Shown here piece after piece: positions 32,463 through 41,394 of a stretch of 64,000 nt of DNA. Under the pieces are notes generated by a model. The model saw only the letters and a list, made by a program, of their open reading frames with translations, was not told the origin of the DNA and did no database searches. The translations under genes were made by a program, and so were the position numbers. Each line of letters starts with the position of its first letter. The first letter of the stretch is position 1. Origin of the DNA: RGIG4576 sp045656705 (GTDB taxonomy: Bacteria; Bacteroidota; Bacteroidia; Bacteroidales; Muribaculaceae); assembly GCA_045656705.1 (NCBI GenBank), contig JAZORR010000007.1:15790-79789 (forward strand), given 5' to 3'.

Positions 32463-35366
32463 ATGAAAAACTTAAAACGATTTGGTTCGTTCCTTTTGGC
32501 AGTTATGCTTGGGGCATCAGTGGCAAGTGCTGTTGTGCCTAACATTATGAAGAATGTGGACGAAAAGGCTATGAACAAGTGGGTTGAGGCCGAGTTTAAG
32601 AAAATGAGCAAGGAAGAAAAAGTGGCTCAAATGATGGTGATAGGTGTATCTCCTCGAGAAAAAGGTGAGAAACTTGATTCATTGAAAAAACTTGTAAAGA
32701 CCTATAATCTTGGAGGTCTTATCTTCCACGAAATGAGTGTTAATGACTACGTGTCGTTGTATAATGAATTTCAAACTCTTGCTCGTACTCCATTGATGAT
32801 GACTATCGATGGTGAATGGGGACTTGGAATGCGTCTCGATGGTGTAAAAGATTTTCCTCGCAGTATGACTCTCGGTGCTATTACTGATAAGTCGATGATT
32901 TATGAGTATGGTAAAGAAACTGGTCGTCAAATGAAGGTTGCTGGTGTACATGTAAATTTCGCTCCAGTACTCGATGTTAATGATAATCCAAAGAATCCTG
33001 TAATTGGACGTCGTGCGTTTGGTGAAACTCCTGCATTTGTATCTTCTTATGCACTTGAATATGCTCGTGGTATGGAAGAAGAGGGAGTATTATCTACTGG
33101 AAAGCATTTCCCTGGTCATGGCTCTACACACGATGACTCTCACAAGACTCTACCCACAGTAAGCAAGTCAATGGTTGAACTTAAGGAGTGTGAATTGAAA
33201 CCTTTCGTAGATTATATTCAAGCTGGTTATGGTGGTATGCTTACTGCTCACCTAAATATTCCAGCAATTGATGCTGCAGGCATACCTACTTCGTTGAGTG
33301 CTAAGGCTGTGAATGATCTTTTGGTGAAGGAAATGGACTTTGAAGGTCTTATTTTTACTGATGCATTGACAATGGAAGGCGCTGTAGTAGAAGGCTCTCG
33401 TAGTTTGGCTGCTTTGAAGGCTGGAAATGATGTGCTATTAATGCCAAAGAATCCACCAGTAGAAATTGCAGCTATTCTTGAAGCTGTGAAGCGTGGTGAG
33501 GTTTCTCAAAAGCGTATTGATGAGGGGTGTAAGAAGATGCTTCGATATAAGTATGCTTTAGGTGCAAATGAAAGAAGATTTATTGATGTGGCTAAGCTTG
33601 TAGATGCTGCTCATTCACCTCAAGCTAATTTGCTAAATCGTACTTTGACAGCTGCTTCAATTACTGTAATTAAGAATGAAGCAGAAATTCTTCCTATAAA
33701 GGCTCTTGATAAGAAGAATATTGCAGTAGTATCACTTGGTGATATGAAGGGTGTAACAAGTATGTTCCAAGATCGTTGTGAAATGTATGCAAAGACTGGT
33801 AAGTTTGCACACATAAAAGGTGCTATGCTTGAAACACTTCTTGCTAATCTGAAAGAATACAATACTGTGATTGTGGGCGTGTATGATGCCGATGAGGCTT
33901 ATGTGAAAGCAATGAATGCTATCGTGGCACAATGCGATAATGTGGTGCCTGTGTTCTTCTGTCGTTCTTACGATGCTTCATTATATAAGGATGCAGTAGC
34001 TAAATGTAAAACATCGGTGATAGCTTGGAGTTCTGATGAATTGGCTCAAGACTATGCTGCTCAAACCATCTTTGGTGGTAACGGAGCAAAGGGTACTTCG
34101 CCTATAACTATCGATGGTGTGGCAAATGTGGGCGATGGTGTAACTTACGAAGCCACTCGTTTGGGTTATACAGTACCTGAAGAAGTGGGCGTGAGCAGTG
34201 ATATGCTAAAGAAAATGGATCGTCTTGCAAACCGTTGTTTGCGTGCTGGAGCTTTCCCTGGTTGTCAAATATTAGTGGCTCGTAAGGGTAAAGTTATTGC
34301 TAATCTTGCTTATGGTATACAAGACTATGAAAGTGGTTTACCAGTTACAACAAATACTCTTTACGACCTTGCTTCAGTTTCTAAGGCTACAGGTACTCTT
34401 CCAGGTATTATGAAGGCTTGTGACGAAGGCTTGCTTAATGTAGATGAAAAGATGAGTAAGTATGTGCCTGGAATGCGCCGTGCCGACCGTCAAGATTTAA
34501 CTCTTCGAGAATTCTTGTATCACGAAACAGGTTATATTCCATCTTTACCTATTTATGATATTATGACCGATGAGAATAAAAATCTTCGTAGCGACCTTGT
34601 GTCTAATGTGAAGAGTGATAGATATAGTATTCAAATTGGTGATGATTTGTGGTTGAGCGAAGCTGCATACGACACAGTGATGCACAATGCATATACGATT
34701 AAACTTCGTCCTGATAAGAAAATGCGTTATAGTTGTGTTAACTTCTGCTTGTTAATGGATACTGAGCAACATGCTACAGGTATTCGTCACGATGAATATG
34801 TAACAAAGAATTTCTATGCACCTCTTGGAGCTTGGCACACTACATATCGTCCATTAGATAAATTCCCTCGTTGCCAAGTCGCACCAACTGAATATGATGC
34901 ATTGATGCGTAAGCAAAAAGTATGGGGTTATGTACACGACGAAACTAATGCTTTCTCTGGAGGTATTGCAGGTAATGCCGGTTTGTTCTCTAATGCTAAT
35001 GACCTTGCTAAATTGTGCCAAATGTGGTTGAATGGTGGTGTGTATGGAGGCGAAAGATATTTGAGCGAGGCTACTACAAAACAATTTACAGAAGAAAGAA
35101 GTGAAAAGTCACGTAGAGGTTTAGGTTTCGACCGTGCTCCAAATAAAGAAGGACAAGGATCGCCAACTTGCGACGAAGCTCCTGCTGCTACTTATGGTCA
35201 CCTTGGTTTCACTGGTACTGTGTTCTGGGTGGATCCATCGCATGATGTTACATTCATTTTCTTGTGTAATAGAGTTAACCCTACACGCAACAATAAGGCG
35301 TTTGGCTCAATTGATATTCGTCCTGCAATGTTCAGATTTTTCTATGAATCATTGTTAGATAAATAA
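32463..35366 (+). CDS. GH3 beta-N-acetylglucosaminidase (NagZ-like) fused to a serine beta-lactamase-like domain
   Basis: A 967-residue exported protein. Signal peptide about 1-23. The GH3 domain (about 45-375) has KHFPGHGSTHDDSHKTLP with the His/Asp dyad of NagZ and the nucleophile Asp in FTDALTMEGA. A Rossmann-like middle (about 390-560) resembles the GH3 C domain. The C-terminal ~390 residues form a class C beta-lactamase/esterase fold with Ser638-x-x-Lys641 (SVSK), a Tyr motif (YSCVNF) and HLGFTGT in the KTG position. NagZ removes GlcNAc from muropeptides; the second domain may act on peptide or acyl groups of the same fragments. The two-domain form is known in Bacteroidota. It is cotranscribed with a 5'-nucleotidase and ends at a strong terminator. 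Confidence 0.9.
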   Translation: MKNLKRFGSFLLAVMLGASVASAVVPNIMKNVDEKAMNKWVEAEFKKMSKEEKVAQMMVIGVSPREKGEKLDSLKKLVKTYNLGGLIFHEMSVNDYVSLYNEFQTLARTPLMMTIDGEWGLGMRLDGVKDFPRSMTLGAITDKSMIYEYGKETGRQMKVAGVHVNFAPVLDVNDNPKNPVIGRRAFGETPAFVSSYALEYARGMEEEGVLSTGKHFPGHGSTHDDSHKTLPTVSKSMVELKECELKPFVDYIQAGYGGMLTAHLNIPAIDAAGIPTSLSAKAVNDLLVKEMDFEGLIFTDALTMEGAVVEGSRSLAALKAGNDVLLMPKNPPVEIAAILEAVKRGEVSQKRIDEGCKKMLRYKYALGANERRFIDVAKLVDAAHSPQANLLNRTLTAASITVIKNEAEILPIKALDKKNIAVVSLGDMKGVTSMFQDRCEMYAKTGKFAHIKGAMLETLLANLKEYNTVIVGVYDADEAYVKAMNAIVAQCDNVVPVFFCRSYDASLYKDAVAKCKTSVIAWSSDELAQDYAAQTIFGGNGAKGTSPITIDGVANVGDGVTYEATRLGYTVPEEVGVSSDMLKKMDRLANRCLRAGAFPGCQILVARKGKVIANLAYGIQDYESGLPVTTNTLYDLASVSKATGTLPGIMKACDEGLLNVDEKMSKYVPGMRRADRQDLTLREFLYHETGYIPSLPIYDIMTDENKNLRSDLVSNVKSDRYSIQIGDDLWLSEAAYDTVMHNAYTIKLRPDKKMRYSCVNFCLLMDTEQHATGIRHDEYVTKNFYAPLGAWHTTYRPLDKFPRCQVAPTEYDALMRKQKVWGYVHDETNAFSGGIAGNAGLFSNANDLAKLCQMWLNGGVYGGERYLSEATTKQFTEERSEKSRRGLGFDRAPNKEGQGSPTCDEAPAATYGHLGFTGTVFWVDPSHDVTFIFLCNRVNPTRNNKAFGSIDIRPAMFRFFYESLLDK

Positions 35367-35428
35367 AACAATATAGCAAATTGAGAATGAATATTCAATT
35401 ATAATTGAATAATTTAAATAAAAATGAG

Positions 35429-35466
35429 AAAAATGTGCAAAATTGTTAGTTTTGCACATTTTTTTA
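35429..35466 (+). terminator. Terminator after the NagZ fusion gene
   Basis: A 14-bp perfect stem (35429-35442 with 35450-35463, core ATGTGCAAAA) has a 7-base loop and a T run. Confidence 0.88.
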
Positions 35467-35469
35467 TGC

Positions 35470-35477
35470 TATATTTG
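35470..35477 (+). promoter_or_regulatory. -7 box of gdhA
   Basis: TATATTTG, only a few bases beyond the terminator T tract. A TTTG at 35451-35454 inside the terminator arm is 15 bp upstream, shorter than the ideal spacing. Confidence 0.55.
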
Positions 35478-35515
35478 CAACACAAAATACAGCTTACTAT
35501 TAATATTGATTGAAT

Positions 35516-36850
35516 ATGAAAGCATCTGAAGTATTAAATGATTTAAGAAAAAGATTCCCTAATGAACCTGAATATTTGCAGGCAGTGGAGGAAGTTATTA
35601 CTACAATTGAAGAAGAATACAACAAACATCCAGAGTTTGAACGCTACAATCTAATAGAACGTTTGTGCTTACCAGATAGAATCTTCTCTTTCCGCATTTC
35701 GTGGGTAGATGATAAGGGTAAAGTGCAAAATAATATGGGTTATCGTATACAACATAATAATGCCATTGGTCCTTATAAAGGTGGTATTCGTTTCCACTCA
35801 TCGGTAAACCAATCAATTTTGAAGTTCTTGGCTTTTGAACAAACTTTCAAAAATTCGCTTACTACATTGCCTATGGGTGGAGGTAAGGGTGGTTCCGATT
35901 TCAATCCTAAAGGAAAAAGCGATATGGAAGTGATGCGTTTTTGCCAAGCGTATGTAGCAGAGTTGTGGCGTCATATTGGTGCCGAAACCGATGTGCCTGC
36001 TGGTGATATTGGTGTGGGAGGTCGTGAAGTTGGCTATATGTATGGCTACTATAAGAAAATGGCACGCGAGAATACCGGAACTTTTACAGGCAAAGGTCTT
36101 GAATTTGGTGGTTCGCTTGTGCGTCCAGAAGCTACCGGTTATGGCAATGTGTATTTCTTGCTGAATATGCTTGCTACGCGTGGTATTGACATAAAGGGTA
36201 AGAAAGTTGCTATTTCTGGTTCGGGTAATGTGGCTACTTATACAGCTAAAAAACTTTTATCTCTTGGGGCAAAAGTTGTGACTATGAGCGACTCAAATGG
36301 TACTATCTATGTACCAGAAGGTATTACAGAAGAACAACTTGACTTTATCTTTACACTAAAGAATATTTATCGTGGAAGAATAAAGGAATTTGCTGAAGAG
36401 TATGGATGTGAATATTTCGACGGCGAACGCCCTTGGAAAGTGAAGTGTGATATCGCTATGCCAAGTGCTACACAAAACGAAATAGATGGGGACGATGCAA
36501 AGATGCTCCTTGATAATGGTGTGATTGCAGTGAGCGAAGGTGCTAATATGCCTTCTACTCCAGATGCTGTGCGTCAATTCCTTGAAGCTAAGATACTTTA
36601 TGCTCCAGGTAAGGCTGCTAATGCAGGTGGTGTGTCGGTTTCAGGTCTTGAAATGGCTCAAAACTCACAAAAGTTCTCTTGGAGTGAGGAAGAGGTAGAT
36701 GAAAAACTTCAAAGCATTATGAAGAATATTCATGAACAATGTGTGAAGTATGGAACTGAAGCCGATGGTACTATAAACTATGTGAAAGGTGCTAATGTTG
36801 CTGGATTTATGAAGGTTGCTAAAGCAATGATGGCACAAGGTATCATTTGA
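35516..36850 (+). CDS. gdhA: Glutamate dehydrogenase (NADP-type family)
   Basis: A 444-residue enzyme catalysing 2-oxoglutarate + ammonia to glutamate, the main ammonia-assimilation step in Bacteroidales. Substrate-site motifs are MGYRIQHNNAIGPYKGGIRFH, LPMGGGKGGSDF with the catalytic Lys, and AGDIGVGGREVGYM. The nucleotide fold has ISGSGNVATYTAKKL. Start ATG 35516 gives the family length; an in-frame TTG six bases upstream is less likely. It is monocistronic. Confidence 0.97.
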   Translation: MKASEVLNDLRKRFPNEPEYLQAVEEVITTIEEEYNKHPEFERYNLIERLCLPDRIFSFRISWVDDKGKVQNNMGYRIQHNNAIGPYKGGIRFHSSVNQSILKFLAFEQTFKNSLTTLPMGGGKGGSDFNPKGKSDMEVMRFCQAYVAELWRHIGAETDVPAGDIGVGGREVGYMYGYYKKMARENTGTFTGKGLEFGGSLVRPEATGYGNVYFLLNMLATRGIDIKGKKVAISGSGNVATYTAKKLLSLGAKVVTMSDSNGTIYVPEGITEEQLDFIFTLKNIYRGRIKEFAEEYGCEYFDGERPWKVKCDIAMPSATQNEIDGDDAKMLLDNGVIAVSEGANMPSTPDAVRQFLEAKILYAPGKAANAGGVSVSGLEMAQNSQKFSWSEEEVDEKLQSIMKNIHEQCVKYGTEADGTINYVKGANVAGFMKVAKAMMAQGII

Positions 36851-36871
36851 TAAAAATGTGATTATAAAATT

Positions 36872-36911
36872 AATGCGCTGAACTCATTTTTGAGAACAGC
36901 GCATTTGTTTT
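36872..36911. terminator. Bidirectional terminator between gdhA and the C10 peptidase gene
   Basis: The stem AATGCGCTG (36872-36880) pairs with CAGCGCATT (36897-36905), and an inner CTCA/TGAG pairing is separated by AA/AA. Confidence 0.8.
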
Positions 36912-36917
36912 ATAGCT

Positions 36918-38522
36918 TTATTCTTCCCAATTTGGGAATAGAATTACTTCGGCTGGTTCGGTAGTTGAGAGTGTTTTGTATGTTCTGTCGTTGTGCTCAA
37001 AGTATTCGGCTGTTACTGTGTAGTTCTTGTTTTTGAGTTTAAGGGCGCTATTAGGAATAGTGATGTGATAATCAACCTCAGTGCCTGAATATACTGAAGC
37101 CATCATCGAAAAGCTATGAGTTTCGCCATCGACAGTGATATTAATATGCAGTTTGTTCTCGAAATTGTTTTGAGAAGGGTTTTTGAGCGCCAAAAGGAAA
37201 CTTGTTCCGTTAGATTCGGGAACTTTCACCTCTGTGATAGGTTCACGCAAAAATAGGCGTGATGGCAGAGTCCTGTTAGGTGGAATAGAAAGGTGAATCT
37301 GATCATTTTCAACTTTCATCTTTATAATAGTAGGCAAGCATTCAATAGGTTTTTCCCATGAAGGATAATCGGAGTTGCGAGACACTAAGTACATTTCATA
37401 GTCTCCGTTCTCGAGATAATCAGGTAGCTTGAATTGTCGAAGTAATTCTCTTGAACCTATGCGTGGTAGTTTGATGGTGTAAATGTCAAGAACTGTATAT
37501 AGCTCAGAATCCTTATAAATACCTAAAGAATATTGAAGCGTTTCGTTAAAGATGTTATAATTTTCAACACTTGTTTCAAAATAAAACGATTCATCGTTGT
37601 TGAAAGTCCATTCGGTTTCGTAAGGATTGCTGTTGATGACGATAGGTGATGTAATCATCATAGAACGATTCTTGTAGATTGTGTCGGTTTCGGTTTGAAT
37701 GAAATCGGTAATCATGCGTTGGCTATTAGAATAGCAAGTGTGTTCATTACCAGGAAATTTATAAGAATTATTATTTAATATGTTTAGGTCGGTGAATTTG
37801 TTGTTGTCTCCACCATGTCCATAGTTGGCGTGATATTCACCTTTCGTGTTTACGCCATCTATTACTAAAGCATGTCCATATCGTTTAGACTCACCGGTGT
37901 TGTCGATGTAATTATGATATGCTGCATAATATATAGGTTTATTAGCTTGCAATTGCTCATTGATTAAAGATTTCCATTCTTCGGTTGTGTAATGATAACG
38001 ATGTCTTATGATGGTTTTCGGCGAAAGGTGTAAGTGATGATGTAGTCCCCACAAAGTAATTCCATTTGTAGTGGTTGAACTGCCATCGTCATTAAAATGA
38101 GTGTGCATTGCAATGCTTACTTGAAAAAGGAAGTCGGCAACCGACTTGGCATAGATATCAGAGTGGTCGCGTTTCTTAGAAATATTATAAGAGTTTCTAA
38201 TAAATCCCCAATTAAATTTAGATTCTTCAAAGTGTTTTATAATAAGTATAGAGTCATTTCGATTCTTTCCATAGCTGTAATATGCCTTTGTACCATAACC
38301 GTGGTCAAGAATGCGATGATAGTTGAGTATTTGACCAGCCGCCACAGCACCACAGCCAATAGGCGTTTTGTTGTTGCGATTGCCAAATGGAGCGGCATTA
38401 TTGAAAGGCGAGTGTTGGTGCCAATTAGAGTTAAGAATTGGTTTGATATCAATAGCTTCTTGTGCGTAAGAACCGAAGATGCTTGATAATAGTGCAATTA
38501 AGACGAATGTTATATAACGCAT
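36918..38522 (-). CDS. Secreted C10-family (streptopain-like) cysteine peptidase without a propeptide
   Basis: A 534-residue exported protein. A signal peptide (about 1-20, cleavage after SYA) leads almost directly into the catalytic domain: the Gln of NWHQHSPFNN, nucleophile Cys57 in TPIGCGAVAAGQILNYH, and His217 in YGHALVIDG. These match the streptopain/interpain pattern. Streptopain-type enzymes normally have a propeptide of about 100 residues or more; here only ~35 residues separate the signal cleavage site from the Cys. The C-terminal half (about 260-534) is beta-sandwich-like and of unknown role, without a recognisable type IX sorting domain. It is divergent from the TlpA gene and has its own -7 box. 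Confidence 0.82.
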   Translation of the reverse strand: MRYITFVLIALLSSIFGSYAQEAIDIKPILNSNWHQHSPFNNAAPFGNRNNKTPIGCGAVAAGQILNYHRILDHGYGTKAYYSYGKNRNDSILIIKHFEESKFNWGFIRNSYNISKKRDHSDIYAKSVADFLFQVSIAMHTHFNDDGSSTTTNGITLWGLHHHLHLSPKTIIRHRYHYTTEEWKSLINEQLQANKPIYYAAYHNYIDNTGESKRYGHALVIDGVNTKGEYHANYGHGGDNNKFTDLNILNNNSYKFPGNEHTCYSNSQRMITDFIQTETDTIYKNRSMMITSPIVINSNPYETEWTFNNDESFYFETSVENYNIFNETLQYSLGIYKDSELYTVLDIYTIKLPRIGSRELLRQFKLPDYLENGDYEMYLVSRNSDYPSWEKPIECLPTIIKMKVENDQIHLSIPPNRTLPSRLFLREPITEVKVPESNGTSFLLALKNPSQNNFENKLHINITVDGETHSFSMMASVYSGTEVDYHITIPNSALKLKNKNYTVTAEYFEHNDRTYKTLSTTEPAEVILFPNWEE

Positions 38523-38544
38523 AAATATGAATGATTTGTTCTTA

Positions 38545-38552
38545 CAAAAGTA
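38545..38552 (-). promoter_or_regulatory. -7 box of the C10 peptidase gene
   Basis: Minus strand TACTTTTG, 22 bases before the start codon. Confidence 0.55.
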
Positions 38553-38626
38553 ATAAAATTTTGAGGTAAGATAAAATAAGTGATAAAAAAGTGATGAATG
38601 TGAGATGAAAATTCAAAATGCTTGCG

Positions 38627-38634
38627 TATCTTTG
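38627..38634 (+). promoter_or_regulatory. -7 box of the TlpA-like gene
   Basis: TATCTTTG, 55 bases before the start codon. Confidence 0.55.
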
Positions 38635-38689
38635 TAAATTGAGAAATTATTGGAATGTAAATAATTAAAACTAAATAAAAAATCGAGAA

Positions 38690-39694
38690 ATGAAAAAGTT
38701 ATTTTTTGGAGCAATGGCGGCATTGATGATGATGTCGTGTGCCGACAACAAGTATTCTGTAACTGCTGTGTTCTCAAACTCAGACAATGACGGAAAAACA
38801 GTGTATCTTACAAATTATGATACAGGTGATACATTGCAAAGTGCTGAAGTGAAAAACAAATGTGTGCGTTTTGAGGGTGAGGTGGAAACATCTTTCATAG
38901 CTCGTTTGGCAATGCAAAAGGGTAGAGTGCAATTTGTAGTTGAACCAGGTGATGTCGTAATTGATACTCTTGGCAATGCTTCTGGTACTCCAAGCAACGT
39001 AGCATTTGAAAATATGAATGCTAATTTGAAAACAGTTTTGAGTGATACTACTCTAAAGGGTGACGATAAAATGAAAGCATACTTGGTGGCCCTTGATGAA
39101 GCATACCAAGCAAATATTAATAATCCTGTAGGTTATTATGCCTTTGTACAAGGTATGTACTACAAGTATGAAAATAAGGCTCAACTTGATTCTGCTCTTG
39201 CTCTTGCTCCAGCAAACTACAAAGAATATAATCGTATTGCAAAGCAAGTGAAAGCATTTACTCAATTGGAATTGACTGCTGAAGGCAAGATGTTTAGTGA
39301 TTTTACAATAAAGGGTGCCGACGGTACAGAACAAAAACTTTCCGACTATGTTGGTAGAGGTAACTATGTCCTTGTAGATTTCTGGGCAAGTTGGTGTGGT
39401 CCATGCCGTCGTGAAATTCCTGTAATTAAGAGTATTCTTGAAAAGCATAGCAAGAAAGGTTTGTCTGTACTTGGCGTAGCAGTATGGGATAAGGTGGAAG
39501 ATACTAAGCATGCAATGGAAGAACTTAATATCGAATGGCCTGTAATCTTAGATGCTCAAGCTATTCCAACTGATATGTATGGTGTATCTGGTATTCCACA
39601 CATTATTCTTTTTGCACCAGATGGAACTATCGTATCTCGTGGTTTGCAAGGTAAAGACCTCGTGAATGCTGTGGATGCTGAATTGAATAAGTAA
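38690..39694 (+). CDS. TlpA-like thioredoxin lipoprotein with N-terminal DUF4369-type domain
   Basis: A 334-residue envelope lipoprotein. The lipobox LMMMSC places the lipidated Cys at residue 17. The N-terminal ~100 residues form the beta-rich DUF4369-like domain common in this phylum (TAVFSNSDNDGKTVYLTNYD). A helical linker leads to a thioredoxin fold (about 205-334) with active site Cys236-Gly-Pro-Cys239 (WASWCGPCRREIP) and the cis-Pro segment GVSGIPHIILF. Such proteins reduce or shuffle periplasmic disulfides, including those of cytochrome maturation or stress substrates. It is monocistronic. Confidence 0.92.
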   Translation: MKKLFFGAMAALMMMSCADNKYSVTAVFSNSDNDGKTVYLTNYDTGDTLQSAEVKNKCVRFEGEVETSFIARLAMQKGRVQFVVEPGDVVIDTLGNASGTPSNVAFENMNANLKTVLSDTTLKGDDKMKAYLVALDEAYQANINNPVGYYAFVQGMYYKYENKAQLDSALALAPANYKEYNRIAKQVKAFTQLELTAEGKMFSDFTIKGADGTEQKLSDYVGRGNYVLVDFWASWCGPCRREIPVIKSILEKHSKKGLSVLGVAVWDKVEDTKHAMEELNIEWPVILDAQAIPTDMYGVSGIPHIILFAPDGTIVSRGLQGKDLVNAVDAELNK

Positions 39695-39714
39695 TATATT
39701 CTAAAAAATAATGT

Positions 39715-39758
39715 AAATACGGAGTATCGCTTAGAGCAGTACTCCGTATTTCTTTTGT
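39715..39758. terminator. Bidirectional terminator between the TlpA gene and dprA
   Basis: A perfect 12-bp stem, AAATACGGAGTA (39715-39726) with TACTCCGTATTT (39740-39751), is followed by CTTTTGTT. Confidence 0.85.
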
Positions 39759-39778
39759 TGTATCGTAAGTATATCTAC

Positions 39779-40900
39779 TTATAAAAGCATATATTTTGCA
39801 CCTGGAAGAGATTGTATGATACCCTTAAATTCAAGTTCAATAAGTGTGCCCATAAGTTGCGACATTGGCATAGATAGGGTGTTGCAAAGAACATTGATAT
39901 GCGTCTCGTTATTTTGTTGAAGATAATCTACAATTCTTTGCTCCTCGTCAGAAATATCTTGAAATATAGACATCTGTTTTGCGTCCTTGTTTGATGTAAA
40001 TGTTTCCCAACGCATCGCTGCTACCAAGTCGCTTGCCGATGTTATGAGAGATGCCGAATTGGAGCGAATCAATTTGTTACAACCTTTTGAATATGTATCA
40101 TTTATACGACCTGGCACAGCGAAGACATCTCGGTTATAACTTGATGCTATTCCAGCAGTAATAAGTGAGCCACCTTTTTCAGCCGATTCCACCACGAGCG
40201 TGCAATCAGCAAGTCCAGCAACAATGCGATTGCGTGCTACGAAATTGCCTGGATGAATTTTGTCGGTCGACATATAGTCGGTAATTAATGAACCATTGCT
40301 ATTTATGATATCGATAGCATCTTTGCGATGTGTAGATGGATATATGGTGTTAAGGCCATGGGCAAGAACCGCCACAGTTGGGATGTTGTTGTTTATTGCT
40401 GCACGATGTGCATATATATCAATGCCATAGGCAAGACCACTCACTATTACCACATCATCCACCAAGCTTTTTATTTCTTCGATAAATTTTTCACAGAAAT
40501 GTTTTCCGTAGGCAGTACCGTGTCGAGTGCCAACGATGCTAATTATTTTCGATGCATTAAGATTGCAATCACCTTTAGAATAATATAATATAGGTGCATC
40601 GTGGGTATGTGATAACCTTGATGGATAATCGTTATCGGTGAAATAGGTGGTTTTAATTCTGTTTTTTGTGACGAAATCATTTTCAACTTTAGCTTTATCT
40701 AATATCTCTTGACGATAGGCATACTCAGTCATCTTCACTTTAGTTTGAAGTATACTTTGTAGTTCCTTTTCAGATAAAGTGAAGAATTCTATTTCGTTGG
40801 GAATGATATCGAGAATTTTTTGAGCAAGTTCATATCCCATACCTCTTACCGAAGCAAAGGCTATGCGATAGGTGAGTAAATCTGTTTCACTGATTGACAT
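39779..40900 (-). CDS. dprA: DNA-processing protein A
   Basis: A 373-residue protein that binds incoming single-stranded DNA and loads RecA during natural transformation. An N-terminal helical (SAM/HhH-like) part covers about 1-75. The Rossmann fold has IVGTRHGTAYG, VVSGLAYGIDIYAHR, FVARNRIVAGLADCTLVVES and GSLITAGIASSYNRDVFAVPG. The C-terminal winged helix (about 310-373, VDYLQQNNETHINVLCNTLSM) completes the family layout. It follows the thioesterase gene by 9 bases. Confidence 0.95.
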   Translation of the reverse strand: MSISETDLLTYRIAFASVRGMGYELAQKILDIIPNEIEFFTLSEKELQSILQTKVKMTEYAYRQEILDKAKVENDFVTKNRIKTTYFTDNDYPSRLSHTHDAPILYYSKGDCNLNASKIISIVGTRHGTAYGKHFCEKFIEEIKSLVDDVVIVSGLAYGIDIYAHRAAINNNIPTVAVLAHGLNTIYPSTHRKDAIDIINSNGSLITDYMSTDKIHPGNFVARNRIVAGLADCTLVVESAEKGGSLITAGIASSYNRDVFAVPGRINDTYSKGCNKLIRSNSASLITSASDLVAAMRWETFTSNKDAKQMSIFQDISDEEQRIVDYLQQNNETHINVLCNTLSMPMSQLMGTLIELEFKGIIQSLPGAKYMLL

Positions 40901-40909
40901 AGGGTAGGA

Positions 40910-41317
40910 TTATTTCGTCAAAAACTTATTAAATGCATTGGCAAGTTCTTCGCCTCGGGTGAGTCTACCGTTTTTAGTGCATACACAACTTACCACAGCT
41001 TCAATTGCTTGAGCTCCTGTATTTTTGTTGAAGATGGCTTGGTGAAATATAAATCGAGGACCTTGCATTTCTACCCACAACTTACTTTCCATAATATCAC
41101 CACTTCGTAGAGGCACTTTGTAATCTATTTCTATGCGATTTACCACAGGGTCGATACCTTGTTCGTGCATATCCTTAAATGAAAACCCAGCCCAATCACA
41201 AAATAGATGGCGAGTGTGTTCAAGATAATGCTGATAGTTGGCATTATTAACTATGCCTTGACAATCGAGTTCGTAGTCGCGAACTGCAATTTCTGTAGAG
41301 AATATGTAATCTTTCAT
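40910..41317 (-). CDS. Acyl-CoA thioesterase (4HBT, YbgC/FadM type)
   Basis: A 135-residue hot-dog-fold protein. The segment YELDCQGIVNNANYQHYLEHTR carries the active-site Asp/Gln-x-x-Gly-(I/V)-x-N pattern of YbgC-like thioesterases, which hydrolyse acyl-CoA. It is the first gene of a two-gene unit with dprA and is transcribed from its own -7 box. Confidence 0.9.
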   Translation of the reverse strand: MKDYIFSTEIAVRDYELDCQGIVNNANYQHYLEHTRHLFCDWAGFSFKDMHEQGIDPVVNRIEIDYKVPLRSGDIMESKLWVEMQGPRFIFHQAIFNKNTGAQAIEAVVSCVCTKNGRLTRGEELANAFNKFLTK

Positions 41318-41337
41318 TAAATTTCTTCTTTATTTTA

Positions 41338-41345
41338 CAAAAGTA
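41338..41345 (-). promoter_or_regulatory. -7 box of the thioesterase-dprA operon
   Basis: Minus strand TACTTTTG, 20 bases before the start codon. Only 14 bp separate it from the divergent -7 box at 41360. Confidence 0.6.
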
Positions 41346-41359
41346 CGATTTTTTTGCAC

Positions 41360-41367
41360 TATCTTTG
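41360..41367 (+). promoter_or_regulatory. -7 box of the N-terminal-Cys hydrolase gene
   Basis: TATCTTTG, 27 bases before the ATG at 41395. Confidence 0.6.
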
Positions 41368-41394
41368 AATATTGTAATTAAAAAATATAGAAAT

